DNA of 64,000 bases from Streptomyces cadmiisoli (GTDB taxonomy: Bacteria > Actinomycetota > Actinomycetes > Streptomycetales > Streptomycetaceae), in contig NZ_CP030073.1 in assembly GCF_003261055.1 (NCBI RefSeq), positions 6,324,001-6,388,000 of the forward strand, written 5' to 3'. How positions within the stretch are numbered: position 1 is the stretch's first letter; every line of letters starts with the position of its first letter. Positions 50,726 through 60,105 of this stretch are shown piece after piece. Made by a program: the position numbers and the translations under genes. Under the pieces are notes generated by a model. That model was not told where the DNA came from, searched no databases, and saw only the letters and a list, made by a program, of their open reading frames with translations.

Positions 50726-51496
50726 GTGTCGGACCCGATGCGCCCCCGATCCTCTCTCCGAACCGCCGTGGTGTGGGACGTCCTCCGGGACGCCCTGGAC
50801 CGCCGGGTCAAGGCCACGGGCCGGGAGTCGCTGGACGTCCTCGACACCGGAGGCGGCAGCGGCAACTTCGCCGTGCCCGTCGCCCGCCTCGGCCACCGCG
50901 TCACCGTCGTCGACCCCAGCCCGAACGCGCTGTTCGCGCTGGAGCGCCGCGCCGCCGAGGCCGGCGTCGCCGACCGGGTGCGGGGCGTGCAGGGCGACGC
51001 CCGGGGCCTGTTCGACGTGGTCGAGCGCGGCGGCTACGACGCGGTGCTGTGCCACGGCGTCCTGGAGTACGTCGACGACCCGGCCGAGGGCCTCGGCAAC
51101 GCGGTGGCCGCCCTGCGCCCCGAAGGCGTGCTCAGCCTGCTCGCGGCCGGGCTCGGGGGTGCCGTGCTCGCACGCGCCCTCGCCGGTCACTTCACGGAGG
51201 CCAGGCAGGCGCTGGACGACCCGCACGGGCGCTGGGGCACCGGCGACCCGATGCCGCGCCGCTTCACCGCCGAACAGCTGACCGAACTGGTCGCGGCCGC
51301 CGGCCTCGAGGTCGGCGCCGTGCACGGTGTACGGGTGTTCGCCGATCTCGTACCGGGCGTGCTGGTGGACACCGAACCCGGAGCGATGGACGCCCTGCTG
51401 AAGCTGGAAGCCGCGGCGGCCGAGCTCCCGGCGTTCCACGCGGTGGCCACGCAGCTTCATGTGCTCGGTGAGACACGAAGGGCCGCCGAGGCGTGA
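50726..51496 (+). CDS. Class I SAM-dependent methyltransferase
   Basis: 256 residues with motif I VLDTGGGSGNFAVPVA (about 38-53), the acidic VVDPSPNAL, motif ARGLFDVVERGGYDAVLCHGVLEYVDDP, and a C-terminal substrate region. It resembles the SmtA/CmoA-type fold; the acceptor is unknown. The GTG at 50726 has GAGGAG upstream. It is separated from DUF3040 by 277 bp. Confidence 0.87.
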   Translation: MSDPMRPRSSLRTAVVWDVLRDALDRRVKATGRESLDVLDTGGGSGNFAVPVARLGHRVTVVDPSPNALFALERRAAEAGVADRVRGVQGDARGLFDVVERGGYDAVLCHGVLEYVDDPAEGLGNAVAALRPEGVLSLLAAGLGGAVLARALAGHFTEARQALDDPHGRWGTGDPMPRRFTAEQLTELVAAAGLEVGAVHGVRVFADLVPGVLVDTEPGAMDALLKLEAAAAELPAFHAVATQLHVLGETRRAAEA

Positions 51497-51718
51497 GCCG
51501 CACGCCGGGGCGCGTCGCTGATCAGCGCATTGGTTGCAGATGGAGTACGCCACAGGCCCCCCGATCGAGCGCTTCCCGCCGTATGATCGAGGGAGACCAC
51601 CCGGCATGACGGGTCGGCCCTCGGGGAATGGAAGCCTCAACGGGCCGATCCGTGCATGGCGGATTCCGGTTGGCCAAATGGCGCAGAGGGGCGGGTTTCA
51701 CGGGGGCGATTCCCTGCC

Positions 51719-51724
51719 TATCCT
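51719..51724 (+). promoter_or_regulatory. -10 box TATCCT upstream of the DUF3040 gene
   Basis: TATCCT about 50 bases before the GTG at 51774, in a 277-bp gap that otherwise shows only weak inverted repeats. Confidence 0.4.
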
Positions 51725-51773
51725 GAAGGGACCCCCCGGGTCGCCCCGGCGACTGCACGATGAGGAGGACTCC

Positions 51774-52169
51774 GTGCCGCTCTCAGAGCACGAGCAGCGC
51801 ATGCTCGAGCAGATGGAGCGAGCGCTGTACGCCGAAGATCCCAAGTTCGCGACAGCGCTTGAGGGAAGCGGGCTGCGTACGTACACCCGGCGACGGGTCT
51901 ACCAGGCGGTCGCGGGCTTCCTCGTAGGTATCGCGCTCCTCATGGCCGGAATGGTCGCCAAACAGGTCTGGCTCAGCGTGGTGGGATTCCTCGTCATGCT
52001 GGGCTGCGCGGTACTCGCCGTGACCGGCTGGCGCAAGGCCCCCAGGCCGGGCGAGCAGCCCGCCGGCGGTGGCCAGCAGGCCGGTCGTCAGGGACGTCAG
52101 CGGCGCTCGATGATGGAGCGCATCGAGGAGCGCTGGCAACGGCGCCGTGACGAGCAACAGGGCCATTGA
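51774..52169 (+). CDS. DUF3040 membrane protein
   Basis: 131 residues: the signature N-terminus PLSEHEQRMLEQMERALYAEDPKFATAL, two hydrophobic helices (about 46-62 and 68-84), and a basic Gln/Arg-rich tail. It is widespread in actinobacteria next to the dcw region; the function is unknown. The GTG at 51774 has GAGGAGG upstream. Confidence 0.9.
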   Translation: MPLSEHEQRMLEQMERALYAEDPKFATALEGSGLRTYTRRRVYQAVAGFLVGIALLMAGMVAKQVWLSVVGFLVMLGCAVLAVTGWRKAPRPGEQPAGGGQQAGRQGRQRRSMMERIEERWQRRRDEQQGH

Positions 52170-52199
52170 TCCCCGCCCTCGACTCCCAGTGACACACAT

Positions 52200-52232
52200 G
52201 AGGGGTTGCCGCCCACGGGGCGGCAACCCCTC
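52200..52232 (+). terminator. Terminator after the DUF3040 gene
   Basis: 15-bp perfect stem (52200-52214 with 52218-52232), 3-base loop, 31 bases after the stop. Confidence 0.85.
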
Positions 52233-52287
52233 AGGCATGCCCGGGCTCACCGGCACGGCGGGGTTCGCCACGTGATGTGAAGCAGGA

Positions 52288-52357
52288 CACCGGCGCCGGG
52301 TCGGCTCGGGTACACGAGCCGACCCGGCGCCGGTGCACGGAGGTGTGCACCGGCGCC
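52288..52357. terminator. Competing hairpins between convergent genes
   Basis: A 21-bp perfect stem (52288-52308 with 52315-52335, 6-base loop). The right arm can instead pair with 52345-52357 as a 13-bp stem (52326-52338 with 52345-52357). It lies between DUF3040 (plus) and the transglutaminase gene (minus) and probably serves as the latter's terminator. Confidence 0.7.
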
Positions 52358-52399
52358 CAGCGACCGCCGCCCGTCGGTGACCGGCGGCCGGGCGCTGCC

Positions 52400-54901
52400 T
52401 CAGCCGCTCTGCTGGCCCGACGGGCGACGGATCAACGCGGCCCAGCGGGTGGCCAGACGGGCTCTGAAGGCCGTCCAGCGGTCGTTGAGGTCCCAGACCG
52501 CGCGGACGGCCGAACGGGGCGCGACGACCGCCCGCACCCGTGTGCGCCGGCTGACCCTGGACCGCAGAGCCGCCCGCAGTGTGCGCACGTTGTCGGCGAG
52601 ACCCGTCTGAGCGCGCGGCCGCGGCGCGAACAGCACCTGCTCCACGGCACCCGCCACCCGATGCACCGACGCGGCCGCCTGCTCGTCCAGATGCCCGAGC
52701 CGCACGATCCGCGCGGCGGCCTTCCGCGGCGTCAGCGCGTCGTCCGGCAGGATGCCGTAGTCCCAGGCGGTGTCCGTCAGCTCGCGCCACACCGCCAGCA
52801 CATACGCGGCGGCGACCTCGGCGGCGTGCCGGTCGGACGGCTCCACCAGCAGATGGGAGGCCGCGGCCCGCGCCTCGTCACCGTCGCCCTCACCGGGCGG
52901 TTCCGCGGTGCCCCCGGCCAGGGCGGCGGCACCGGTGTGCCGGGCCGACGCCAGCCGCACGGTCCGCCGTCTCAGCCGCCACAGCATGGGCACCAGCGGC
53001 ACGACGACCACCGCGAGCCCGAGCAGCACCCAGCCCGCGAGCTGGTACCAGGGCGGGCCACCGTCGTCCGTGGCCCCCGGGTCCAGCGGCAGCGCCGCGC
53101 CGCACACCTCCAGCCGCTTGTCCTCCGCGGAGCAGCTCTCGCTGCTCGACGGTTCCGCCGAGGGCGACGGGTCGTTCGTGGCGGAGGCCTCCGGCAGGTC
53201 GGGGACGTTGCTGTCCGGGACCTCCGGCTGGGTGTAGGTGGGCGTCGTGCCCCGGTTGGGCGTCGGCTCGAAACGGGTCCAGCCGATGCCCTCGAAGTAC
53301 AGCTCGGGCCACGCGTGTGCGTCCCGCAGGCCCACCGAGACCGTGCCGTCCGCCTGGGGCGTACCGGGCGCGAACCCCACCGCGACGCGAGCCGGTATGC
53401 CCAGCGTGCGGGCCATCGACGCCATCGCGAACGAGAAGTGCACGCAGAAGCCGCGCTTGTCCCGCAGGAACCGGGCGATCCCGTCGGAGCCGCCGCCGAC
53501 CGCCACCTCGGTGTCGTACTGGAACCCGCCGGTCACGGCGAAGTGCTCCTGGAGCCTGACCGCCTGCTCGTAGGGGTTCTTCGCGCCGGCCGTGATCTCC
53601 CGGGCCGTCCTCGGCACCACCGGCGGCAGGGAGTCCGGCACCTTGGTGAACTCGCGCGTCAGGGCGGCCGGCGGCTCCGGTGCCGTGGCGAGCTGCTCGG
53701 CCGTGGGCCGCACGTCGAGGCTGGTCACCTCGTACGTCGCGCCCCGGGTGTTCTGGCCGTGGTCGCCGACGAGGGTCATTCCGACCGGCTCGTACCGCCA
53801 GTTGCCGTCGACCCGTACGTCGCTCGGCGGGTAGGGCATCGGCAGCCAGTCCTGCGCGTACCAGTCCGCCGCCGCGATACGGGTGCGGACCTCCGTGCGC
53901 CGGACGTCCGCGCCGAGGCCCGCCGGGGTGGGGAACTCGTCCGGCACCGCGACGATGTTCCGGCGGGACGGCTTCCACGTGGTGCCGTCGAAGTCGTCCA
54001 GTGAGACGATCCGCAGGTACATGTTGGACAGGTCGTTGGTGCTGGTGCGCACGGTCATGACCGTGCGGTCCTCCTCGACGTTCAGACTGTCCCGGAGCGA
54101 CACCAGCGGGTTCACCGCGGAGATCGTGCCGCCGCCCCCGCCGCCCGCACCCGCGCCCGACCCGGCGGCGTCCAGCAGCCCGCCGTCCATCGAGGGCAGG
54201 GCCAGCGGCACCACCAGGGCCGTGCCCAGCGCGACCACGCCGATCCGCCGCCCGGTGCGCGCCGGGGCGACCGGGCCGCCGGGCTCCCCGCCCGGGGTGC
54301 GCGGCGCCGCGCCGAACACCCGGCCCCACTGCGAGAGCCGGTCCCGCCCTTCGGCGAGCAGCAGCATCAGATAGCCGACCGCGGCGATCAGGAACCACGC
54401 CCAGCCCCCGCCGCCGTCGGCCAGCCCGGCCGCGACCGAGTACAGCGCGAGCAGCGGCAGTCCGGCCGGGGCGGCGCTGCGGAAGGTCACCGCGATGACG
54501 TCCACCGCCAGGCCGATCACCAGGACGCCGCCGACGAGCATCAGCTTGATGCCGTCGGACAGCGGCGCCGGGATGGCGTACCGACTCACGTCGTCCGTGC
54601 CCTGCTGGAGCAGGTCGGCGAAGTGCTTCAGCGCGTCCGGGCCGGGGATCAGCCCGGCGAACGCGTACTCCCGGGCGAAGACCAGGGTCAGCAGCACGAG
54701 CGTGACCAGGGCCTGCACGGCGACGGTCAGCGGGCGGGCCAGCGGCACCCGCCGGGCCGCGGCGCCCACGCCGCTCTGGATCATCAGCAGAAAGGCCGCC
54801 TGGAAGAGCCACATGGGGTCGTCGACCAGCGGCAGCAGGGCGCACGCGGCCATCAGCGTCGCCGCCGTGGCGCACAGCGCCATACGTGCCTGCCCGCTCA
54901 T
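52400..54901 (-). CDS. Transglutaminase-domain membrane protein (TgpA type)
   Basis: 833 residues: six to seven N-terminal helices (about 5-240), an extracytoplasmic region with a transglutaminase-like domain (catalytic Cys in KRGFCVHFSFAMA, His in DAHAWPELYF, acid in RFEPTPN), a Pro/Ser-rich spacer, another helix (about 625-648) and a C-terminal DUF4129-like cytosolic segment. It is the third gene of the MoxR-DUF58-TgpA triad, a conserved envelope-associated module. The start at 54901 overlaps the DUF58 stop by four bases. Confidence 0.9.
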   Translation of the reverse strand: MSGQARMALCATAATLMAACALLPLVDDPMWLFQAAFLLMIQSGVGAAARRVPLARPLTVAVQALVTLVLLTLVFAREYAFAGLIPGPDALKHFADLLQQGTDDVSRYAIPAPLSDGIKLMLVGGVLVIGLAVDVIAVTFRSAAPAGLPLLALYSVAAGLADGGGGWAWFLIAAVGYLMLLLAEGRDRLSQWGRVFGAAPRTPGGEPGGPVAPARTGRRIGVVALGTALVVPLALPSMDGGLLDAAGSGAGAGGGGGGTISAVNPLVSLRDSLNVEEDRTVMTVRTSTNDLSNMYLRIVSLDDFDGTTWKPSRRNIVAVPDEFPTPAGLGADVRRTEVRTRIAAADWYAQDWLPMPYPPSDVRVDGNWRYEPVGMTLVGDHGQNTRGATYEVTSLDVRPTAEQLATAPEPPAALTREFTKVPDSLPPVVPRTAREITAGAKNPYEQAVRLQEHFAVTGGFQYDTEVAVGGGSDGIARFLRDKRGFCVHFSFAMASMARTLGIPARVAVGFAPGTPQADGTVSVGLRDAHAWPELYFEGIGWTRFEPTPNRGTTPTYTQPEVPDSNVPDLPEASATNDPSPSAEPSSSESCSAEDKRLEVCGAALPLDPGATDDGGPPWYQLAGWVLLGLAVVVVPLVPMLWRLRRRTVRLASARHTGAAALAGGTAEPPGEGDGDEARAAASHLLVEPSDRHAAEVAAAYVLAVWRELTDTAWDYGILPDDALTPRKAAARIVRLGHLDEQAAASVHRVAGAVEQVLFAPRPRAQTGLADNVRTLRAALRSRVSRRTRVRAVVAPRSAVRAVWDLNDRWTAFRARLATRWAALIRRPSGQQSG

Positions 54902-56274
54902 GACCGGCCCTCCCCGCTCGTGTCGCCCGCCGTCACGACACCCGAGCGGTCCCGGTCGGCCTGGCGCCACAGGTCCTGGAGCGCGGCTCCCCGCGGCACG
55001 GGCACGATCGTCCAGCCCGCCTCGCGCAGCATCCGCAGCCGCTCCTCGCTCCCGTCCGCCGCGCCGGGCACGTCGGTGGCCTCCCGGCCCCAGGCGCTGC
55101 CGTCCAGGACGAAGGCGACCGCGCCTCCGATGCGCTGGCGCATCTTCGCGACCACCGTGGCCTGCTCCTCGTCCAGGTCGCCGAAGAAGGCCACCAGCAG
55201 TCCCTCGTTGCCGCCGCGCAGCACGTCGTAGGCGCGGGACAGGCCCGTGCCGTCGGAGTGGTCGATCACCGCGAGGGTGTCCATCATCAGCCCGGCCGCG
55301 TCCGACGACTGGTGGCTGGTGCCGGCGAACCCCTCGGCGCCCTCGCCGGGCACCGAACTGCCGGTGTCCGTCAACAGCCTGACGGAGAAGCCTCGTTCGA
55401 GCATGTGCACCAGCACGGAGGCGGTGCCGCCCACCGCCCACTCGAAGGCGGAGTCCGGTCCCGCGCCGTGGAAGGCGACGCCCCGGGTGTCGAGCAGCAC
55501 GGTGCAGCGGGCGCGCTGCGGCTGCTCCTCGCGGCGCACCATCAGCTCGCCGTACCGTGCGGTGGAGCGCCAGTGCACCCGGCGCAGGTCGTCGCCGTGG
55601 CGGTAGCCGCGCGGGATCACGTCGTCCTCGCCGGCCAGGGCGAGCGAGCGCTGCCGCCCTTCGCCGTACCCCTTGGCCTCCCCGCTGAACCGCACCGGCG
55701 GCAGCGGCTCCACCCGCGGGATCACCGTCAGCGTGTCGTACGTCGAGAAGGACCGGGTCAGCTCGCACATCCCGAAAGGGTCGGTCAGACGCAGCTGCAG
55801 CGGACCGAGGGGATAGCGGCCGCGCAGATCGGAACGGACCCGGTACGACACCTCGCGCCGGCCGCCGGGCTCCACCCGGTCGAGCACGAAGCGCGGGCGC
55901 GGACCGAGCACGTACGGCACGCGGTCCTGAAGCATCAGCAGGCCCGTGGGCAGCCGGGAGACGTTGTCCATCCGCAGATGGACGCGGGCCTCGGCACCGG
56001 CGGGCACCCGCGCGGGGGAGAGCCGCCGGCTGCCCGCGACCCGGTAGCGGGTGCGGTAGAGCACCGTCGCGCAGATCAGGGGCAGGACCGCCAGCAGCAG
56101 GCCCACCCGGAGCAGATCGCTCTGCCCGAGGACGTAGGCGCAGCCGGCGGCGGCGACACCGGCGGCCAGGAACGAGCGGCCCCGGGTGGTGAGCCCGGCC
56201 AGGGCCGTGCGCACCCCGCCCTTGTCGTCCTGGTCCGCCCCGGTCTGCCGCGGCCCCGCCGCGGTGGCCATCAC
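54898..56274 (-). CDS. DUF58 (von Willebrand A-like) protein
   Basis: 458 residues. Two short N-terminal helices (about 35-75) anchor it, then a cytosolic region with the DUF58 core: GYRHGDDLRRVHWRSTARYGELMVRREEQ and a Rossmann/VWA-like fold with TVLLDTRG and VAFFGDLDEEQ. In this family it partners MoxR ATPases. Its ATG overlaps the moxR stop (ATGA), and its stop overlaps the TgpA start, so the three genes form a tight operon. Confidence 0.92.
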   Translation of the reverse strand: MMATAAGPRQTGADQDDKGGVRTALAGLTTRGRSFLAAGVAAAGCAYVLGQSDLLRVGLLLAVLPLICATVLYRTRYRVAGSRRLSPARVPAGAEARVHLRMDNVSRLPTGLLMLQDRVPYVLGPRPRFVLDRVEPGGRREVSYRVRSDLRGRYPLGPLQLRLTDPFGMCELTRSFSTYDTLTVIPRVEPLPPVRFSGEAKGYGEGRQRSLALAGEDDVIPRGYRHGDDLRRVHWRSTARYGELMVRREEQPQRARCTVLLDTRGVAFHGAGPDSAFEWAVGGTASVLVHMLERGFSVRLLTDTGSSVPGEGAEGFAGTSHQSSDAAGLMMDTLAVIDHSDGTGLSRAYDVLRGGNEGLLVAFFGDLDEEQATVVAKMRQRIGGAVAFVLDGSAWGREATDVPGAADGSEERLRMLREAGWTIVPVPRGAALQDLWRQADRDRSGVVTAGDTSGEGRS

Positions 56275-57302
56275 AGCCTCCGCGGCGGTTGCTGGCCGTA
56301 GGACGCGCCGGGCCCCATACCGAAGCCGTTCTGCCGGGGGGTCGCCGGGATCGGGGTGTGCTGGATGATCTCCTGCACGACCTGCTCCGCGGTGCGGCGG
56401 TTGAGCTGGGCCTGCGCGGTGGGCAGCAGCCGGTGCGCGAGGACGGCGACGGCGAGGGCCTGCACGTCGTCCGGCAGGGCGTACTCCCGGCCGCTGAGGG
56501 CTGCGGACGCCTTCGCCGCGCGCAGCAGATGGAGCGTCGCGCGCGGCGAGGCGCCGAGTCTCAGATCGGGGTGGTTGCGCGTGGCGGCGACCAGGTCCAC
56601 GGCGTAGCGCCGGACCGTGTCGGCGACGTGGACGCCGCGCACCGCCTCGATCAGTTTCACCACCTCGTGCGCGTGCGCCACCGGCTGGAGGTCGTCCAGC
56701 GGGTTCACCCCGCCGTGCACGTCGAGCATCTGGAGCTCGGCCTCCGCGCTCGGGTAGCCGATGGAGACCCGGGCCATGAAGCGGTCGCGCTGCGCCTCCG
56801 GCAGCGGGTAGGTGCCCTCCATCTCGACCGGGTTCTGCGTGGCCACCACCATGAAGGGGCTGGGCAGCTCGTAGGTCTGCCCGTCGATGGTGACCTGGCG
56901 CTCCTCCATCGACTCCAGCAGCGCGGACTGGGTCTTGGGCGAGGCGCGGTTGATCTCGTCGCCGATCACGATCTGGGCGAAGATCGCGCCGGGCTTGAAC
57001 TCGAAGTCACGGCGCTGCTGGTCCCAGATGGACACACCGGTGATGTCCGAGGGCAGCAGGTCGGGCGTGAACTGGATACGCCGCACGGAACAGTCGATGG
57101 ACCGCGCCAGCGCCTTGGCGAGCATCGTCTTGCCCACCCCTGGGACGTCCTCGATCAGAAGATGTCCCTCGGCGAGCAGAACGGTCAGCGAAAGCCGTAC
57201 GACCTCGGGCTTGCCCTCGATCACTTCCTCCACCGAACTGCGGACCCGATCCACGGTGGCAGTCAGATCAGTGAGGCTCGCTCGATCGTCATAGGTCGTC
57301 AC
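56271..57302 (-). CDS. MoxR-family AAA+ ATPase
   Basis: 343-residue AAA+ chaperone-like ATPase. Walker A is EDVPGVGKTMLAKAL (about 45-60), Walker B is VIGDEINRASPKTQSALLE, sensor 1 is MVVATQNPVEMEGTYPLPEAQRDRF, and the sensor 2 region is in the C-terminal lid. MoxR proteins remodel or assemble partner complexes, here presumably DUF58/TgpA. The GTG at 57302 has GAGGAGGG upstream; the frame extends further without support. Confidence 0.93.
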   Translation of the reverse strand: MTTYDDRASLTDLTATVDRVRSSVEEVIEGKPEVVRLSLTVLLAEGHLLIEDVPGVGKTMLAKALARSIDCSVRRIQFTPDLLPSDITGVSIWDQQRRDFEFKPGAIFAQIVIGDEINRASPKTQSALLESMEERQVTIDGQTYELPSPFMVVATQNPVEMEGTYPLPEAQRDRFMARVSIGYPSAEAELQMLDVHGGVNPLDDLQPVAHAHEVVKLIEAVRGVHVADTVRRYAVDLVAATRNHPDLRLGASPRATLHLLRAAKASAALSGREYALPDDVQALAVAVLAHRLLPTAQAQLNRRTAEQVVQEIIQHTPIPATPRQNGFGMGPGASYGQQPPRRL

Positions 57303-57506
57303 CCGGCCCTCCTCGGCCCGTTCTCTCTCAACGGGCCGACGCTCTGTGACGCGTAAACCGGCCCACCCCGAATCACGGACACCACGCGGGAAAAGTTCCG
57401 CGCGACGCCACAACCCGCATTCTTGCTGCCGTTACCGATTCGTGTCACTCGCCTGTGGACAACTGGCCGCGATATGTCGGTTCTTACGACAGTTCGTCCT
57501 GTCGGA

Positions 57507-57539
57507 GCCCGGGGTTCCCGCGTGACGGGAACCCCGGGC
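57507..57539 (-). terminator. Terminator after the carbonic anhydrase gene
   Basis: 14-bp perfect stem GCCCGGGGTTCCCG / CGGGAACCCCGGGC with a 5-base loop, just after the stop on the minus strand. Confidence 0.85.
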
Positions 57540-57544
57540 GGATG

Positions 57545-58093
57545 TCACCCGGGGTCCACCTCGCGCAGCAGACCGGTCCGTACGTCGAAGACGAAGCCTC
57601 GCACGTCGTCGGTGTGCAGCAGGAACGGTGAGGTGCGCACGCGCTGCATCGACTGCCGCACGTCCTGGTCGACGTCGCGGAAGGCCTCCACCGCCCACGC
57701 GGGGCGCTGGCCGACCTCCAGTTCGAGCTCGGTGCGGAAGTCCTCGGTGAGGCTCTCCAGACCGCAGCCGGTGTGGTGGATGAGGACCACGCTGCGGGTG
57801 CCGAGCTTGCGCTGGCTGATGGTGAGCGAGCGGATCGCGTCGTCGGTGACGACACCGCCCGCGTTGCGGATGGTGTGGCAGTCGCCGAGCTCGAGGCCGA
57901 GCGCGGCGTGCAGATCGAGTCGGGCGTCCATGCAGGCCACCACGGCCACGCGCAGGACGGGGCGGGCGTCCATTCCAGGGTCGGCGAAGGCCGCGGCGTA
58001 GCGCTCGTTGGCTTCGACGAGGCGGTCGGTGACGGTGCCGACGCGGGCTATGGCGTCCTCGGAGCCGGCGGGAACCGATGCAGAAGTCGTCAT
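57545..58093 (-). CDS. Beta-class carbonic anhydrase
   Basis: 182-residue zinc enzyme interconverting CO2 and bicarbonate. The zinc ligands are Cys54, His107 and Cys110; Asp56 and Arg58 complete the catalytic dyad (ACMDAR, HHTGCG). The ATG at 58093 is 7 bases after TACCGT, a leaderless layout; a GTG at 58114 in frame overlaps that box. It is monocistronic. Confidence 0.93.
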   Translation of the reverse strand: MTTSASVPAGSEDAIARVGTVTDRLVEANERYAAAFADPGMDARPVLRVAVVACMDARLDLHAALGLELGDCHTIRNAGGVVTDDAIRSLTISQRKLGTRSVVLIHHTGCGLESLTEDFRTELELEVGQRPAWAVEAFRDVDQDVRQSMQRVRTSPFLLHTDDVRGFVFDVRTGLLREVDPG

Positions 58094-58267
58094 GGTGATG
58101 ACGGTACTGGTCACGGGCGGTCATGGCCCGCTGTGAGACGGGACAAAGAACGTCATCCCATCGTGTTGTGACCCAACGCACAGGTGTCCGCGGACTGCGC
58201 CCGTTCGTGTGGTTCCCCCGGTCCGCCGCCGAGTGCCGTCGAGCGCCGCGACGCGCATGCCGGTTGA

Positions 58268-58295
58268 TTGACCGCGCGACAGGGTGGACTAAAGT
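58268..58295 (+). promoter_or_regulatory. Predicted promoter of the dcw cluster
   Basis: TTGACC (58268-58273) and TAAAGT (58290-58295) at 16-bp spacing. It gives a long 5' leader of about 230 nt before rsmH. Confidence 0.6.
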
Positions 58296-58445
58296 GACGC
58301 GAAAGCGGGAGGCGCGGCTCTCCCCGCTGACCGAATTCCCGAGGACCCCGGCTTCGCCGCCGGAGATCCTCCCGCGTGCGCGGCGCGTACGTACGGCTCG
58401 GCCTCCACCCGCTCCCGGCCGGCTGACGCTTCCGGCGCCGGCAGG

Positions 58446-58486
58446 CCTCCCCTTCACTGGGGGTCCCCCAGTGAAGCCGGGGGAGG
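58446..58486 (+). promoter_or_regulatory. Strong hairpin in the dcw 5' leader
   Basis: 11-bp perfect stem (58452-58462 with 58466-58476), loop GTC, extended by six outer pairs across a 4-base bulge. It lies about 48 bases before the rsmH start. It may be an attenuator or a processing site. Confidence 0.65.
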
Positions 58487-58533
58487 GCGGGGACCCGGCG
58501 GTGCGTACCGCCCGCCGGACCTGAGAGGGCCAC

Positions 58534-59490
58534 TTGAGCCAGAGTCGACACGTCCCGGTGATGCTCCAGCGGTGCCTGGACCTGTTGGCCCCCGCTCTCC
58601 AGGCCCCGGGAGCGGTGGTCGTCGACTGCACGCTCGGCCTCGGCGGGCACAGCGAGGCACTGCTCTCCCGCTTCCCCGAGGCCCGCCTGGTCGCCCTCGA
58701 CCGGGACAAGGAGGCGCTGCGCCTGTCCGGCGAGCGGCTCGCGCCGTACGGCGAGCGCGCCACCCTGGTGCACGCGGTCTACGACGAACTGCCCGAGGTG
58801 CTCGACCGGCTGGACGTCGCGCGCGTGCAGGGCGTCCTGTTCGATCTCGGGGTCTCCTCGATGCAGCTCGACGAGGCCGACCGCGGCTTCGCCTACGCCC
58901 AGGACGCGCCGCTCGACATGCGCATGGACCAGACGACGGGCATCAGCGCCGCCGAGGTCCTCAACACCTATCCGGCCGGCGAGCTGGTGCGGATCCTGCG
59001 CGCCTACGGCGAGGAGAAGCAGGCCAGACGGATCGTCTCCGCCGTCGTGCGCGAGCGGGAGAAGGAGCCGTTCACCAGCAGCGGGCGGCTCGTGGAGGTC
59101 ATCCGGGACGCGCTGCCGCAGGCGGCCAAGCGGACCGGCGGCAACCCGGCCAAGCGCACCTTCCAGGCGCTGCGCATCGAGGTCAACGGGGAGCTCGCGG
59201 TGCTGGAGCGCGCGGTCCCCGCCGCGGTGAAGGCGCTCGACGTCGGCGGACGGATCGCGGTCCTGTCCTACCACTCGCTGGAGGACCGGCTGGTCAAACA
59301 GGTGTTCGCGGCCGGTGCCGCCACCACCGCGCCGCCCGGACTGCCGGTCGTGCCCGAGCAGTACCAGCCCCGGCTCAAGCTGCTCACCCGTGGTGCCGAA
59401 CTCCCCACCGAGGAGGAGGTCGCCGAGAACCGCAGGGCGGCCCCGGCACGACTGCGCGCGGCACAGCGCATCAGGGAGGACGTGGAGTGA
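58534..59490 (+). CDS. rsmH: 16S rRNA (cytosine-1402-N4) methyltransferase RsmH (MraW)
   Basis: 318-residue SAM-dependent enzyme modifying C1402 in the ribosomal decoding site. The N-terminal [15 protein letters not shown], motif [15 protein letters not shown], and [17 protein letters not shown]...PLDMRMD are diagnostic; the C-terminus has [13 protein letters not shown]. The start is a TTG with GAGAGGG upstream. It is the first gene of the dcw cluster here; no mraZ precedes it in this window. Confidence 0.95.
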   Translation: MSQSRHVPVMLQRCLDLLAPALQAPGAVVVDCTLGLGGHSEALLSRFPEARLVALDRDKEALRLSGERLAPYGERATLVHAVYDELPEVLDRLDVARVQGVLFDLGVSSMQLDEADRGFAYAQDAPLDMRMDQTTGISAAEVLNTYPAGELVRILRAYGEEKQARRIVSAVVREREKEPFTSSGRLVEVIRDALPQAAKRTGGNPAKRTFQALRIEVNGELAVLERAVPAAVKALDVGGRIAVLSYHSLEDRLVKQVFAAGAATTAPPGLPVVPEQYQPRLKLLTRGAELPTEEEVAENRRAAPARLRAAQRIREDVE

Positions 59491-59544
59491 GGCAGCCGCA
59501 GGGGCGGGCGTTCGGGTCCGTTGACCGGACCCGGGGGAGGACGA

Positions 59545-60105
59545 GTGAGTAGGAAACCCGAACTGAGAGGGAGGGCCGCCCGCCTCGCGCAGCTGCTTCC
59601 CACCGGCCGGGCACAGGCCGCCAGGACACCGTTCGTCCTGCTGGTCGTGCTGTTGCTGGGCGGCGGGCTCATCGCACTGCTGGTGCTGAACTCGGCGCTG
59701 AGCGAGGGGTCCTTCCAACTCGACGACCTGCACAAAGAGACCAAGAGCCTCACCGACGAGCAGCAGGCGCTCCAGCGCGACATCGACGCCTACTCCGCCC
59801 CCGAGGCCCTGCAGCGCCGCGCCGGCGAGTTGGGCATGGTGCCCGGCGGAGACCCCGTGTTCCTCGCCCCGGACGGCACCTTCAAGGGAGTGCCGTCGTC
59901 CGCGACTCCCGCCGCCGCGCGTGAGCCCCTGGTCATCGCCCCCGAGGCGATGACCACCGCGTTCCCCCGGTCGGCCGCCAGCCCGACGGCGTTCGGTTCC
60001 GTCCCGGGACCCCCGAGCCGCACGGCCGCGTCCCCCGAGGTGTCCGCGACCGCCCCCCGGCCGTCCCGGCCCGCCCCCACTGCGACCACGACTCCCGGCA
60101 GGTGA
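59545..60105 (+). CDS. ftsL: Cell division protein FtsL-like
   Basis: 186-residue single-span membrane protein. A cytosolic basic N-terminus leads to one helix (about 28-50), then a coiled coil (LDDLHKETKSLTDEQQALQRDIDAY, about 58-82) and an unusually long Pro/Ala/Thr-rich extracellular tail. The position between rsmH and ftsI and the topology identify it as FtsL, which with DivIC activates septal FtsW/FtsI. The GTG at 59545 has GGGGGAGG upstream. Confidence 0.87.
   Translation: MSRKPELRGRAARLAQLLPTGRAQAARTPFVLLVVLLLGGGLIALLVLNSALSEGSFQLDDLHKETKSLTDEQQALQRDIDAYSAPEALQRRAGELGMVPGGDPVFLAPDGTFKGVPSSATPAAAREPLVIAPEAMTTAFPRSAASPTAFGSVPGPPSRTAASPEVSATAPRPSRPAPTATTTPGR

Noticed and set aside
51497..51773. 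Possible small RNA between the methyltransferase and DUF3040 genes
   Set aside because: Only weak, short inverted repeats; no terminator-like stem or C-rich loops of the 6C type.
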